Shown one piece after another: positions 1 through 7,244 of a stretch of 34,505 nt of DNA. The stretch covers positions 1 through 34,505 of the forward strand of contig NZ_FNYJ01000004.1 in assembly GCF_900108875.1 (NCBI RefSeq), in the 5' to 3' direction. Position numbers and translations under genes: made by a program. The DNA is from Pseudomonas sp. NFR16. Lineage in GTDB: Bacteria > Pseudomonadota > Gammaproteobacteria > Pseudomonadales > Pseudomonadaceae. The stretch's first letter is position 1. Each line of letters begins with the position of its first letter. The notes below the pieces were generated by a model, which did not search any database, was not told where the DNA came from, and was given only the letters and a program-made list of their open reading frames with translations.

Positions 1-5
1 CGGAC

Positions 6-977
6 ATGACCAAGCCGTACGTCTTCATCAACGAACAGATGCAATCCTACGCCACACTGAAAAACCGCGTCGGCGGTAATGCAAAGTTCGATACGCTCAA
101 TGCGCATCTCCTCAATATCGTGGTCATGCCCGGCCAGATTGTGGTGATGGGCGACCTTTCGACGCGCACAGTGACGGTTGAGGAAACCGAACTGATGGAC
201 TACGCCCGCAACGTGCGCAGACAACTGAGCCAGCATCAGGCCGGGGCCGATGGGCTCGTCATCAAAAACTATGACCTCTTGCAGCACATGCTCGGGTATG
301 GATCGCTCGGACTGGGCGCCGCCACGGGAAGCTGGGGGGCACACTTGGAGAGCGTAAAGAACACCCTGGATGACATTGAGCGACTGTACAAATTGTCGCT
401 TATCCGAGGCACCCCCATCGCCCGACAAGAGTTCATCAACCAGCGCAAAGCCCTCTTCGCCAAGCTCGATACTCAACTGCAAGGCATTGCGCGCAGGGGA
501 ACGAGGCTGAAAAAGAAAGGATCGATCAAAAAGATGCTGGGGATCTCGACGAAGAGTTATCTGCATACGGGGGAGATTCAGGGGTATGCGAAGAAAGTCG
601 GGGGAGTGGCGAAGGCTGCCAAGTTGCTACGTGCCGGAACGCCTATCGGGATTGGATTGAACAGTGTCTCGTCTTATTTAGAGATAGAAGAGGCTTGTTC
701 GACCGGGCGAAAAGAGCAGTGTACTCGAGCCAAATTTGTAGAAGGTGCGAAACTGGTAGGTGGTGTGGGCGGTGGTTATTTAGGAGGAATGCTGGGTACA
801 TCGATAGCAACTTATACGTGTGGTCTTGTACTGGGTGCATTGAGCGGTCCCGGGGCTTTAACCTGCATGATCGTGGGAGCGGCAGCGGGCGGATTTGGAG
901 GGGGTGTGGCAGGAGAGAGCGTGGCAGAAATTTTCGGGACTAAACTCTACGAATGGAGTCCAGACAGTGAGCTTTGA
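6..977 (+). CDS. Putative pore-forming effector/toxin, glycine-rich C-terminus
   Basis: I do not recognise a named family. The protein has 323 residues from the first visible ATG, but only five bases precede it, so the true start may lie outside the window. Residues 1-60 hold a short VVMPGQIVVMGD-type segment that recalls LysM-like or targeting regions of secreted effectors. Residues 90-190 are helical and charged. From about residue 195 the chain becomes hydrophobic and glycine-rich, with repeated GG and GxxxG spacing (GGVGGGYLGGMLG, then GAAAGGFGGGVAG) and four cysteines, which fits membrane-inserting glycine zippers. No secretion signal is visible. The stop overlaps the start of a small two-helix membrane protein by 11 bases, the usual arrangement of a bacteriocin or type VI effector with its immunity gene. 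The pore-forming role is inference; a structural or housekeeping membrane-associated protein is the alternative. Confidence 0.5.
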   Translation: MTKPYVFINEQMQSYATLKNRVGGNAKFDTLNAHLLNIVVMPGQIVVMGDLSTRTVTVEETELMDYARNVRRQLSQHQAGADGLVIKNYDLLQHMLGYGSLGLGAATGSWGAHLESVKNTLDDIERLYKLSLIRGTPIARQEFINQRKALFAKLDTQLQGIARRGTRLKKKGSIKKMLGISTKSYLHTGEIQGYAKKVGGVAKAAKLLRAGTPIGIGLNSVSSYLEIEEACSTGRKEQCTRAKFVEGAKLVGGVGGGYLGGMLGTSIATYTCGLVLGALSGPGALTCMIVGAAAGGFGGGVAGESVAEIFGTKLYEWSPDSEL

Positions 978-1326
978 TCCCGTTTGGTGGGTAATCGTAG
1001 TATTGAGTAGCCTATTTTCCAACATTGGTATCATGATCTATTTCGCCTACACCAAGCTCGATGAAGCCGAGGCATTTTTGTACGACGTAAATTTCATCTC
1101 TTGGTATAGAAACACCTTCGGCACAAGCTTTCTCGGCCGACACGCGCGACTGAACGCGATATCGATGGTTGTAATGATGCCTGGCTTATTGCAAAGACGC
1201 GGTGAAATTTCGCGCGAAGCTTACATGAGGTTGCCGCCGACCCTGGTGAAACAAATCCGGGCACTTTACTTTTTCCTGTATGCAAACGGCTTCGCGTTGG
1301 CATGCCTCTACTTTTTTATACGCTGA
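967..1326 (+). CDS. Small inner-membrane protein, candidate immunity protein
   Basis: The frame is open from 895, but a GTG at 967 with GGAG about nine bases upstream is the better start; it gives 119 residues and overlaps the upstream gene by 11 bases. Two hydrophobic helices are visible: one right at the N-terminus (WWVIVVLSSLFSNIGIMIYF) and one at the C-terminus (ALYFFLYANGFALACLYFFI), with a soluble basic stretch between them. Immunity proteins against pore-forming colicins and type VI effectors are typically small polytopic inner-membrane proteins encoded directly after the toxin. The position and topology fit that role, but I recognise no family, so immunity function is inferred from context alone. 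Confidence 0.5.
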   Translation: MSFDPVWWVIVVLSSLFSNIGIMIYFAYTKLDEAEAFLYDVNFISWYRNTFGTSFLGRHARLNAISMVVMMPGLLQRRGEISREAYMRLPPTLVKQIRALYFFLYANGFALACLYFFIR

Positions 1327-1350
1327 GCGCTCATATAGGAGACGAGGTTA

Positions 1351-1449
1351 ATGTTGTTAGATCATTTACACGGACATCCGAGGCGACGGTGCGGAAAGCG
1401 TTATGGGGGGGACGCGCGCGGAAAAGTAACTCCCAACATTCCGCGCTAA
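1351..1449 (+). CDS. Possible 32-residue ORF, function unknown
   Basis: A short frame starts at ATG 1351 with a strong Shine-Dalgarno sequence, AGGAG nine bases upstream, and stops at TAA 1447-1449. The peptide is basic, with several Arg, Lys, Gly and His residues and one Cys, and has no hydrophobic helix. It lies 24 bases after the candidate immunity gene and could be its operon partner, a remnant of a longer gene, or a chance frame. The ribosome-binding site is the only real support. Confidence 0.2.
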   Translation: MLLDHLHGHPRRRCGKRYGGDARGKVTPNIPR

Positions 1450-1577
1450 GCACACGAAAACGCCGCAAGCACACACCCTGAACCATTCCCTCCGTTTCCA
1501 CCTCTTAGTCCCAGCAGTCAGACGATCGGCCTCCCCTGCCGTCTACACTTCCTACACGACTAAAAGAGGATTCCACC

Positions 1578-2465
1578 ATGCTCTGGAAAAAAGGACGTCG
1601 CAGTGACAACGTCGTCGATGCGCGCGATGACACCGGTGGCGGGGGTGGGATGCGCATTGGCGGTAAGGGCCTGGGCCTGGGCGGTATCGTCATCATCGTC
1701 GCCATCGGTTTGTTGACCGGTCAGGACCCGATGCAGATTCTGGGGCAGATCGCCGGCCAGATGGGCACGCAGCAATCCACGGCGGTCAATCCTCAGACGC
1801 GCCAGGCACCGCCGGCGAATGACGAGCAGGCCGATTTCGTGCGTGCAATCCTGGGAGATACCGAGGACACGTGGGGCCAGATTTTCCAGCAAGGCGGCCG
1901 GCAATATAAGAATCCAACTCTCATTCTGTTCCGGGGCCAGGTGCAGTCGGCCTGCGGTTTCGCGTCTTCGGCCAGCGGGCCGTTTTACTGCCCGGGCGAT
2001 CAGCGGGTCTATCTGGACATGGAATTCTTCCGTGAGATGTCCCAGCGCTTTAAGGCAGCCGGGGATTTCGCTCAGGCGTATGTGATCGCACATGAAGTTG
2101 GCCATCATGTGCAGACCTTGCTCGGGGTTTCGGCTAAAGTTGACGCCGCCCGCCAGCGTGGCATGCGCATGGAGGGCGACGCGGGTCTGCTGGTTCGCCA
2201 GGAGCTGCAAGCTGACTGCCTTGCCGGTGTTTGGGCCAACAACGCACAAAAGCGTTTGAACTGGCTTGAACCTGGTGATATTGAAGAGGCGCTGAACGCC
2301 GCCAACGCCATTGGTGACGACCGCCTGCAGCAGCAAAGCCAGGGGCGCGTCGTACCGGACTCGTTCACACACGGGACGTCTGCCCAGCGGGTGCGCTGGT
2401 TCAAGACAGGTTTTGCCCAGGGACAAATCAACCAATGCGATACCTTCGCCGCCAAGAGCCTCTGA
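1578..2465 (+). CDS. ypfJ: Neutral zinc metallopeptidase, YpfJ family
   Basis: This 295-residue protein is a full-length member of the YpfJ/KPN_02809 putative neutral zinc metallopeptidase family. A charged N-terminus with a run of glycines (about 19-24) is followed by one membrane helix (about 33-46, GLGGIVIIVAIGLL), so the catalytic domain probably faces the periplasm. The zinc motif HEVGHH is at residues 172-177, and a downstream QELQADCLAG segment (about 212-221) supplies the likely third ligand, Glu or Asp. Two cysteines before the active site (in SACGF and FYCPG) may form a disulfide. The start has AGAGGA nine bases upstream. Physiological substrates of this family are poorly known. The next gene starts four bases after the stop, so the two are probably cotranscribed. 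Confidence 0.88.
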   Translation: MLWKKGRRSDNVVDARDDTGGGGGMRIGGKGLGLGGIVIIVAIGLLTGQDPMQILGQIAGQMGTQQSTAVNPQTRQAPPANDEQADFVRAILGDTEDTWGQIFQQGGRQYKNPTLILFRGQVQSACGFASSASGPFYCPGDQRVYLDMEFFREMSQRFKAAGDFAQAYVIAHEVGHHVQTLLGVSAKVDAARQRGMRMEGDAGLLVRQELQADCLAGVWANNAQKRLNWLEPGDIEEALNAANAIGDDRLQQQSQGRVVPDSFTHGTSAQRVRWFKTGFAQGQINQCDTFAAKSL

Positions 2466-2469
2466 TCAC

Positions 2470-3459
2470 ATGATGAAACCGCTTTCGATCCTGTTGTTGG
2501 GCACCCTGATGAGCGTCACTGCTCATGCTGCGGATCAGGCGGTCAAATCCATCAGCCCGGACCGGCTGCTGATCAACGGAACGACTCAGGCCACGCTGGG
2601 CCTTAGCCAGAACTGGGTCAAGCCCAGCCCGCAGATCCAACGGGTGGTCATCATTTTTCATGGCCGCCTGCGCAACGCACAGACTTATTTGCGCAGCGCC
2701 GAGCGCGCTGCCAACCAATCCAGACAGCGCTCGAAAACCCTGCTGATCGCGCCGCAGTTTCTCGACGAGAAAGACATCGTCGCCCATCACTTGCCCGATG
2801 CGGTCCTGCGTTGGCGGGGCAACGACTGGATGGCGGGCGACAAGTCGATCGGCGCCAAACCGGTCAGCTCGTTCGTGGTCATCGACCATATCCTCAAGCG
2901 CCTGAGCGACAGCAAGCTGTTCCCTAATCTGAAAGAGGTCGTAATCGCCGGACATTCCGGCGGCGCGCAGGTCGTGCAGCGTTACGCGATGATCGGGGGC
3001 AAGGAAGACGCGCTGTTGAAGAAGGAAGGGATCAAGCTGCGCTATGTGATCGCCAACCCGTCGTCGTATGCCTATTTCGACGCGACGCGGCCGGTGCCCG
3101 TGGATGCAGCGACCTGCCCGACATTCGATACCTGGAAATACGGCCTGAACAAGCTGCCTGCGTATGCTGGCAAGGAAACGGCCGCCGAGCTGGAGGCCGC
3201 CTACGTCAAACGCGACATCACTTACTTGTTGGGTGAGCTGGACACCGACCCTGAGCATCCGGCGCTGGACAAGGATTGCGGCGCTGAAGCCCAAGGCCCG
3301 CAGCGCCTGGCGCGCGGCCACAACTATTTCGACTACCTGACCAAGCGCCATCCCGAAGGCCTGAACCAGCGACTGGTCGAAGTGAAAAATGTGGGTCACA
3401 ACGGCGACGCGATGTTCACCTCTCCCGAAGGTCAGACGGCGTTGTTCAAGGGCAATTGA
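2470..3459 (+). CDS. Secreted alpha/beta-hydrolase
   Basis: A 329-residue protein with a clear signal peptide (MMKPLSILLLGTLMSVTAHA, cleavage after about residue 20), so it is probably periplasmic or secreted. It has the alpha/beta-hydrolase pattern: a strand followed by VVIIFHGRLRNA (oxyanion-hole type HG), a nucleophile elbow GHSGG with Ser163, an acidic region around LLGELDTDPEHP, and a late histidine in VKNVGHNGDAMF. A conserved Cys pair (ATCPTF and DKDCGA) could form a disulfide. The frame is open upstream into ypfJ, but the signal peptide fixes the start at 2470 (or the ATG at 2473). Substrate is not predictable. Close spacing to ypfJ suggests one transcript, ending at the hairpin at 3468. 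Confidence 0.72.
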   Translation: MMKPLSILLLGTLMSVTAHAADQAVKSISPDRLLINGTTQATLGLSQNWVKPSPQIQRVVIIFHGRLRNAQTYLRSAERAANQSRQRSKTLLIAPQFLDEKDIVAHHLPDAVLRWRGNDWMAGDKSIGAKPVSSFVVIDHILKRLSDSKLFPNLKEVVIAGHSGGAQVVQRYAMIGGKEDALLKKEGIKLRYVIANPSSYAYFDATRPVPVDAATCPTFDTWKYGLNKLPAYAGKETAAELEAAYVKRDITYLLGELDTDPEHPALDKDCGAEAQGPQRLARGHNYFDYLTKRHPEGLNQRLVEVKNVGHNGDAMFTSPEGQTALFKGN

Positions 3460-3467
3460 GCGTGACG

Positions 3468-3492
3468 GGCGCGTGTCGGATCGCGCCTTTTT
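3468..3492 (+). terminator. Rho-independent terminator
   Basis: GGCGCG and CGCGCC form a six-pair stem around an eight-base loop and are followed directly by TTTTTC, nine bases after the hydrolase stop. It would end the ypfJ-hydrolase transcript. Confidence 0.7.
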
Positions 3493-3548
3493 CAGTTTGC
3501 TCGCGATGGGGTGAGGCCTGAGACTTCGATGCCGACCGACCTGCCGCC

Positions 3549-3750
3549 ATCGCGGGCAAGCGCGCTGCTACAGGGGAATCGCGGACATCACTCGGCTTCC
3601 CGGCCAGGCCTCCGAACCGTAGGAGCGCGCTTGCCCGCGAAGACTTGTTTTCAACTGCTGCATCCCCACAGTCTGCACCGGCCTCTTCCCGGCTGAGGCC
3701 GGTCCTACAGACGCTGCGACCTCTTCGTAGGACCGGCTTTAGCCGGGAAG
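3549..3750. repeat. REP cluster, two palindrome families
   Basis: This fills most of the 390-base gene-free stretch between 3460 and 3849. Two inverted copies of the first Pseudomonas-type REP (core GAGCGCGCTTGCCCGCGA) lie at 3549-3574 and 3619-3640. Two inverted copies of the second (core CTTCCCGGCTGAGGCCGG) lie at 3685-3710 and 3727-3750. The spacer joining the two families (about 3641-3684) recurs at two other loci in the window. No convincing coding frame is present here. It separates convergent genes. Confidence 0.85.
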
Positions 3751-3849
3751 GCGTCGGGGATTACGCCGCTGATCGAAAGGGGCGTTAAAGACAGTTGGCT
3801 CACGCCTACAGATAGGTCGCCGCGCGGAATGCTGCGGCGTTATCTTCCT

Positions 3850-4449
3850 TCAAATACCCGCACCAATCATCGTCTTCAGCACCCGGCAGTCTTCGGCATG
3901 CCAATCGGTGAGGTCCGGCCATGGATTTTCGGGCAGATTGACCAGCACGGTGCGTGCACCGGCTGCTTTTCCGCAGGCCAGGTCGAACTGGTAGTCGCCC
4001 ACCATCACCATCTCAGCGGGCGCGACGTTCCAGGCCTGAGCAAGTTTCAGCAGACCACCGGGGTCGGGTTTGGGTGGCGCCTCGTCACGTCCGAGGACGT
4101 CTTCGACGGCGAAACAGTCTGCAATGCCGATGGCTCCCAGCGTCACGTGGGCCAGCTCGCGGGCGTTGCGGGTGAGAACACCCAGCCGGTAACCGCGCCC
4201 GGCCAGCTCGCGTACCAGTTCGACAGCACCTGTCGCCGGCCGTGAGGCGATGGCCAGCTCGCGCTCGTGCTCCAACAGCCACGCGTGCTTGGCGGCCGCA
4301 ACGTCGGCGGGCAATGCAGCCAGATGACCGAGAATGTCGTCTTCCAGCGGAATCTGCAGCGCGCTCTTGATGGCCGGGAAGTCATGGACAGCAACCGTCA
4401 GCGTGCCGTCCATGTCGAACACCCAATGCCGAAGCTGCGCCAGCCTCAT
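3850..4449 (-). CDS. HAD-superfamily hydrolase (phosphatase-like)
   Basis: A 199-residue haloacid-dehalogenase-type hydrolase, the usual size for a small phosphoglycolate-phosphatase-like enzyme. Motif I is FDMDGTLT with nucleophile Asp12 and acid/base Asp14. Motif II is the Thr in LGVLTRNA, motif III is the Lys in PPKPDP, and motif IV is VGDYQFDLACG. The cap domain lies between motifs I and II. The frame is open further upstream, but the ATG at 4449 overlaps the stop of tesB in an ATGA arrangement, which marks translational coupling and decides the start. The substrate is unknown; a small phosphorylated metabolite is likely. Confidence 0.82.
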   Translation of the reverse strand: MRLAQLRHWVFDMDGTLTVAVHDFPAIKSALQIPLEDDILGHLAALPADVAAAKHAWLLEHERELAIASRPATGAVELVRELAGRGYRLGVLTRNARELAHVTLGAIGIADCFAVEDVLGRDEAPPKPDPGGLLKLAQAWNVAPAEMVMVGDYQFDLACGKAAGARTVLVNLPENPWPDLTDWHAEDCRVLKTMIGAGI

Positions 4450-5315
4450 GACCAATCCTTGCGGTGACGAATCAACCCTTCCTGGCTGACGGAAGCCACC
4501 AGCTTGCCGTCCCGGTTGTAAACGCTGCCCCGCGAAAAACCGCGGGAATTGCCGGCCCACGGGCTGTCCATGGCGTAGAGCAGCCACTCGTCCGCGCGCA
4601 GCTCGCCGTGAAACCACAGCGAGTGATCAAGGCTGGCGATCTGCATGTCCTTCTGCCAGACCGTCTTGCCGTGAGGCAGCAGCGAGGTGGTCAGCAGGTT
4701 GAAGTCGGAAGCGTAGGCGAGCATGTACCGATGCAGCGCGGGGATGTCCGGCAGCGAGCCGTCAGCCCGGAACCACACGTATTTGACCGGATCGGCCGGT
4801 TTGGGATTGTAGGGGTCGGACTCGGTGACCGGCCGGAATTCGATCGGCTTGGGGCACAGCAGCTTGTCTTTCATGTGCTCGGGGATCAGGTGCTCACGCT
4901 GACGCATCAACTCAAGTTCCGAAGGCAGATTTTCCGGACCGACCACCTGCGGCATCTGGCTCTGGTGTTCAAAACCTTCTTCGTCGTACTGAAACGAAGC
5001 GCTGCAGGTGAAGATCGGGTTGCCCTTCTGAATGGCCGTGACCCGACGCGTGCTGAAACTGCCGCCATCGCGCACACGGTCGACCTGATAAACCACCGGC
5101 AGGTACGCATCGCCTGGGCGCAGAAAGTAGCCGTGCAACGAGTGCACGTGGCGTTCGTCTTCAACGGTTTTGCTGGCCGCCGACAGCGACTGACCCAGCA
5201 CCTGCCCACCAAACAGCTGGCGAAAGCCCAAGTCCTGGCTGCGCCCACGGAAGAGATTTTCTTCGATGGGCTCCAGGCTCAACAGCGCTACCAGATCATC
5301 CAGCACATGGCTCAT
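4446..5315 (-). CDS. tesB: Acyl-CoA thioesterase II
   Basis: A cytoplasmic double-hotdog thioesterase that hydrolyses acyl-CoA to free fatty acid and CoA. The 289 residues align over their whole length with E. coli TesB as I remember it: LFRGRSQDLGFRQLFGGQV near the N-terminus, HSLHGYFLRPGD in the first hotdog, LDHSLWFH in the second. Asp204, Ser228 and Gln278 fall exactly where the E. coli catalytic Asp204-Thr228-Gln278 triad lies. A GTG or ATG further upstream is possible, but MSHVLDDL at 5315 matches the family start and has GAGGAA eight bases before it. The stop overlaps the HAD gene start by four bases. Confidence 0.93.
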   Translation of the reverse strand: MSHVLDDLVALLSLEPIEENLFRGRSQDLGFRQLFGGQVLGQSLSAASKTVEDERHVHSLHGYFLRPGDAYLPVVYQVDRVRDGGSFSTRRVTAIQKGNPIFTCSASFQYDEEGFEHQSQMPQVVGPENLPSELELMRQREHLIPEHMKDKLLCPKPIEFRPVTESDPYNPKPADPVKYVWFRADGSLPDIPALHRYMLAYASDFNLLTTSLLPHGKTVWQKDMQIASLDHSLWFHGELRADEWLLYAMDSPWAGNSRGFSRGSVYNRDGKLVASVSQEGLIRHRKDWS

Positions 5316-5439
5316 TCGGGGTTCCTCGCAAACGGTCATCACACACCAGTCATCACAAAACAGGCCACGGGCCGGTCAAGACGACGCCGTGGAAGATTGC
5401 GAAATGATACAGAGTTTGCAGCCCGTTTCGCGCACGCAA

Positions 5440-6003
5440 TCACAGCGTCGCGAGCCAGCCCTGGCGATTGATCCGATACAGCACGTGAGGCCTCAGCGGA
5501 TGGCCTTCCGGAAGGTTGGGATGGGCAAAATCGTCGGCGGGGTTGTTCTGCATGCCGATCGCCTGCATCACTTTCTGCGACGGCAGATTGCTCGTGGCCG
5601 TGAAAGACACGATCTCATCCAGTTCCAGATGCTCGAAACCGCAGCCCAGCACGGTCCATGCGGCTTCACTGGCGTAGCCCAGGCCCCAATGTTCTCTGGC
5701 CAGCCGCCAGCCGATCTCGACCGCAGGCGTGAATGCGGCTTCGAATCCCACGACGTTGAGTCCGGTGAAGCCGATGAACTCGCCGGTATCCTTACGCTCC
5801 AGTGCCCACAATCCGAAGCCGTACTCGGCGAAATGCCCGCGGACACGGCCAATCATCTTGGCGCTTTCCAGCCGGCTCATGCACGCCGGGAAGTAACGCA
5901 TGACGTGCGGGTCTGCGCACATCTGCGCGAAGGCCGGCAAATCATCATCTCGCCACTGACGCATCAACAAACGCGCGCTGCTGAGCTCGAGTATCGGCTC
6001 CAT
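5440..6003 (-). CDS. GNAT N-acetyltransferase, RimJ/RimL type
   Basis: A 187-residue GNAT acetyltransferase of the RimJ/RimL (Acetyltransf_3) type. It begins with the usual ELSSARLLMRQWRDDDLPAF strand-helix, contains EIGWRLAREHWGLGYASEA with the acetyl-CoA pyrophosphate-binding HWGLGYA loop (about 108-114), and ends with the ATSNLPSQKVMQAIGM segment. Family members acetylate ribosomal protein N-termini, antibiotics or small molecules; the substrate here cannot be told. It lies 124 bases upstream of tesB on the same strand, so it may or may not share its transcript, and it is divergent from the deacetylase gene at 6130. Confidence 0.87.
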   Translation of the reverse strand: MEPILELSSARLLMRQWRDDDLPAFAQMCADPHVMRYFPACMSRLESAKMIGRVRGHFAEYGFGLWALERKDTGEFIGFTGLNVVGFEAAFTPAVEIGWRLAREHWGLGYASEAAWTVLGCGFEHLELDEIVSFTATSNLPSQKVMQAIGMQNNPADDFAHPNLPEGHPLRPHVLYRINRQGWLATL

Positions 6004-6129
6004 TGAACGTCTCTCCTGCCCGACACCTCAAATTTCCCGCCAGTTTACCAGCGCCCCGGCCCAGCAAATCGCTGTGCGGTGAACACCGTAACTGGCAAGA
6101 TTCCCCTTCGAACCCGACGCGTAAGTGCC

Positions 6130-7047
6130 ATGCCCCTGCCTCTTATCTACCACGAAGACTACAGCCCGACGTTCGCGCCCGATCATCGCTTCCCGATGGA
6201 AAAGTTCCGGCTGCTGCACGACCACCTTATCGACAGCGGCCTGACCACGGATGCTCAATTGTTTCGCCCGGAGGTCTGCCCGGAGGACATTCTTGCGCTG
6301 GCGCACGACCCTGCCTACATCCGCAGGTACATGCAGGGCGAGCTTTCCCGTGAGGATCAGCGTCGATTAGGCCTGCCCTGGAGCGAGGATCTGGCCCGAC
6401 GTACGGTGCGCGCGGTGGGCGGCTCTCTGCTGACGGCCGAGAAAGCGTTGCGGCACGGTCTGGCGTGTCATCTGGCGGGCGGCACCCATCACGCGCACTA
6501 CGATTATCCGGCGGGATTCTGCATCTTCAACGATCTGGCGATCATCAGCCATTATCTGCTGCAGAGCGGTCGGGTCGACCGTGTGCTGATCTTCGACTGC
6601 GATGTCCACCAGGGCGACGGTACGGCGCGAATCCTCGAACACACCGAAGACGCGATCACGGTCTCGCTGCACTGCGAAAAGAACTTCCCGGCGCGCAAGG
6701 CGCAGAGCGACTGGGACATTCCGCTGCCCATGGGCATGGGTGACGACGATTACCTGAAAGTGGTAGATGACACGCTCAATTACCTGTTGCCCCTGTATCG
6801 GCCTGATCTGGTGCTCTACGACGCCGGCGTCGATGTGCACAAGGACGACGCCCTGGGTTATCTGCAATTGACTGATGCGGGGGTTGCACGCCGCGACGAG
6901 GCCGTGATGCGTCATTGCCTGGGCCGCGACATCCCGCTCATGGGCGTGATCGGTGGCGGCTACAGCAAGGATCGGCACGCCCTCGCGCGACGTCACGGCA
7001 TCCTGCACCACAGCGCCCAACGGGTGTGGATATCTGAAGGACTGTAA
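6130..7047 (+). CDS. Histone-deacetylase-family hydrolase
   Basis: A 305-residue zinc amidohydrolase of the HDAC/AcuC/acetylpolyamine-aminohydrolase superfamily, cytoplasmic. Visible active-site features are the histidine pair His120-His121 in GGTHHAHYDYPAGFC, zinc ligands Asp158 and His160 in DCDVHQGDGTA, and Asp235 in YDAGVDVHKDDALGYL as the third ligand. GVIGGGYS near the C-terminus is the usual glycine-rich loop. The frame is open from 6079, but MPLPLIYHEDYSP at 6130 is the family N-terminus. Bacterial members deacetylate proteins, acetoin-related or polyamine substrates; which applies cannot be seen. The adjacent divergent acetyltransferase is suggestive but not proof of an acetylation cycle. 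Confidence 0.88.
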   Translation: MPLPLIYHEDYSPTFAPDHRFPMEKFRLLHDHLIDSGLTTDAQLFRPEVCPEDILALAHDPAYIRRYMQGELSREDQRRLGLPWSEDLARRTVRAVGGSLLTAEKALRHGLACHLAGGTHHAHYDYPAGFCIFNDLAIISHYLLQSGRVDRVLIFDCDVHQGDGTARILEHTEDAITVSLHCEKNFPARKAQSDWDIPLPMGMGDDDYLKVVDDTLNYLLPLYRPDLVLYDAGVDVHKDDALGYLQLTDAGVARRDEAVMRHCLGRDIPLMGVIGGGYSKDRHALARRHGILHHSAQRVWISEGL

Positions 7048-7091
7048 ACCTGCCTCAGTGCCGATTTACCCACATCCACTGTGGAGCGGCC

Positions 7092-7179
7092 TGTGGATAA
7101 CCTGAGCGCAAGCCGATAGAGCCCGTATTGCGCATGGCTTGGCGCCCTCTGTACGTTTTTTGCTCAACAGTTGTCCACA
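7092..7179. promoter_or_regulatory. Two DnaA-box-like sites upstream of flavoprotein gene
   Basis: The 197-base gap between the deacetylase and flavoprotein genes holds a perfect TTATCCACA box on the minus strand (7092-7100) and a one-mismatch TTGTCCACA on the plus strand (7171-7179). A third, perfect box lies inside the next gene at 7642-7650. A TAGAAT hexamer about 40 bases before the flavoprotein start may be a -10 element. No replication genes are nearby, so this is not an origin; control by DnaA is only a possibility. Confidence 0.4.
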
Positions 7180-7244
7180 GATCATTCGCTCGTCGCACGC
7201 CTGGGGTAGAATGCGCGGCCTCTTTCATCGATCCGCAGCCCGCC

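Noticed and set aside
1560..3399. Long antisense frames opposite ypfJ and the hydrolase gene
   Set aside because: They are GC-rich shadow frames with no family motifs, no suitable starts and complete overlap with well supported genes. The same applies to the long frames at 19946-20821, 22878-23909, 24247-25527 and 30981-31991.
3511..3696. Small plus-strand ORF of 61 codons
   Set aside because: It runs through REP palindromes and has no ribosome-binding site or recognisable features.
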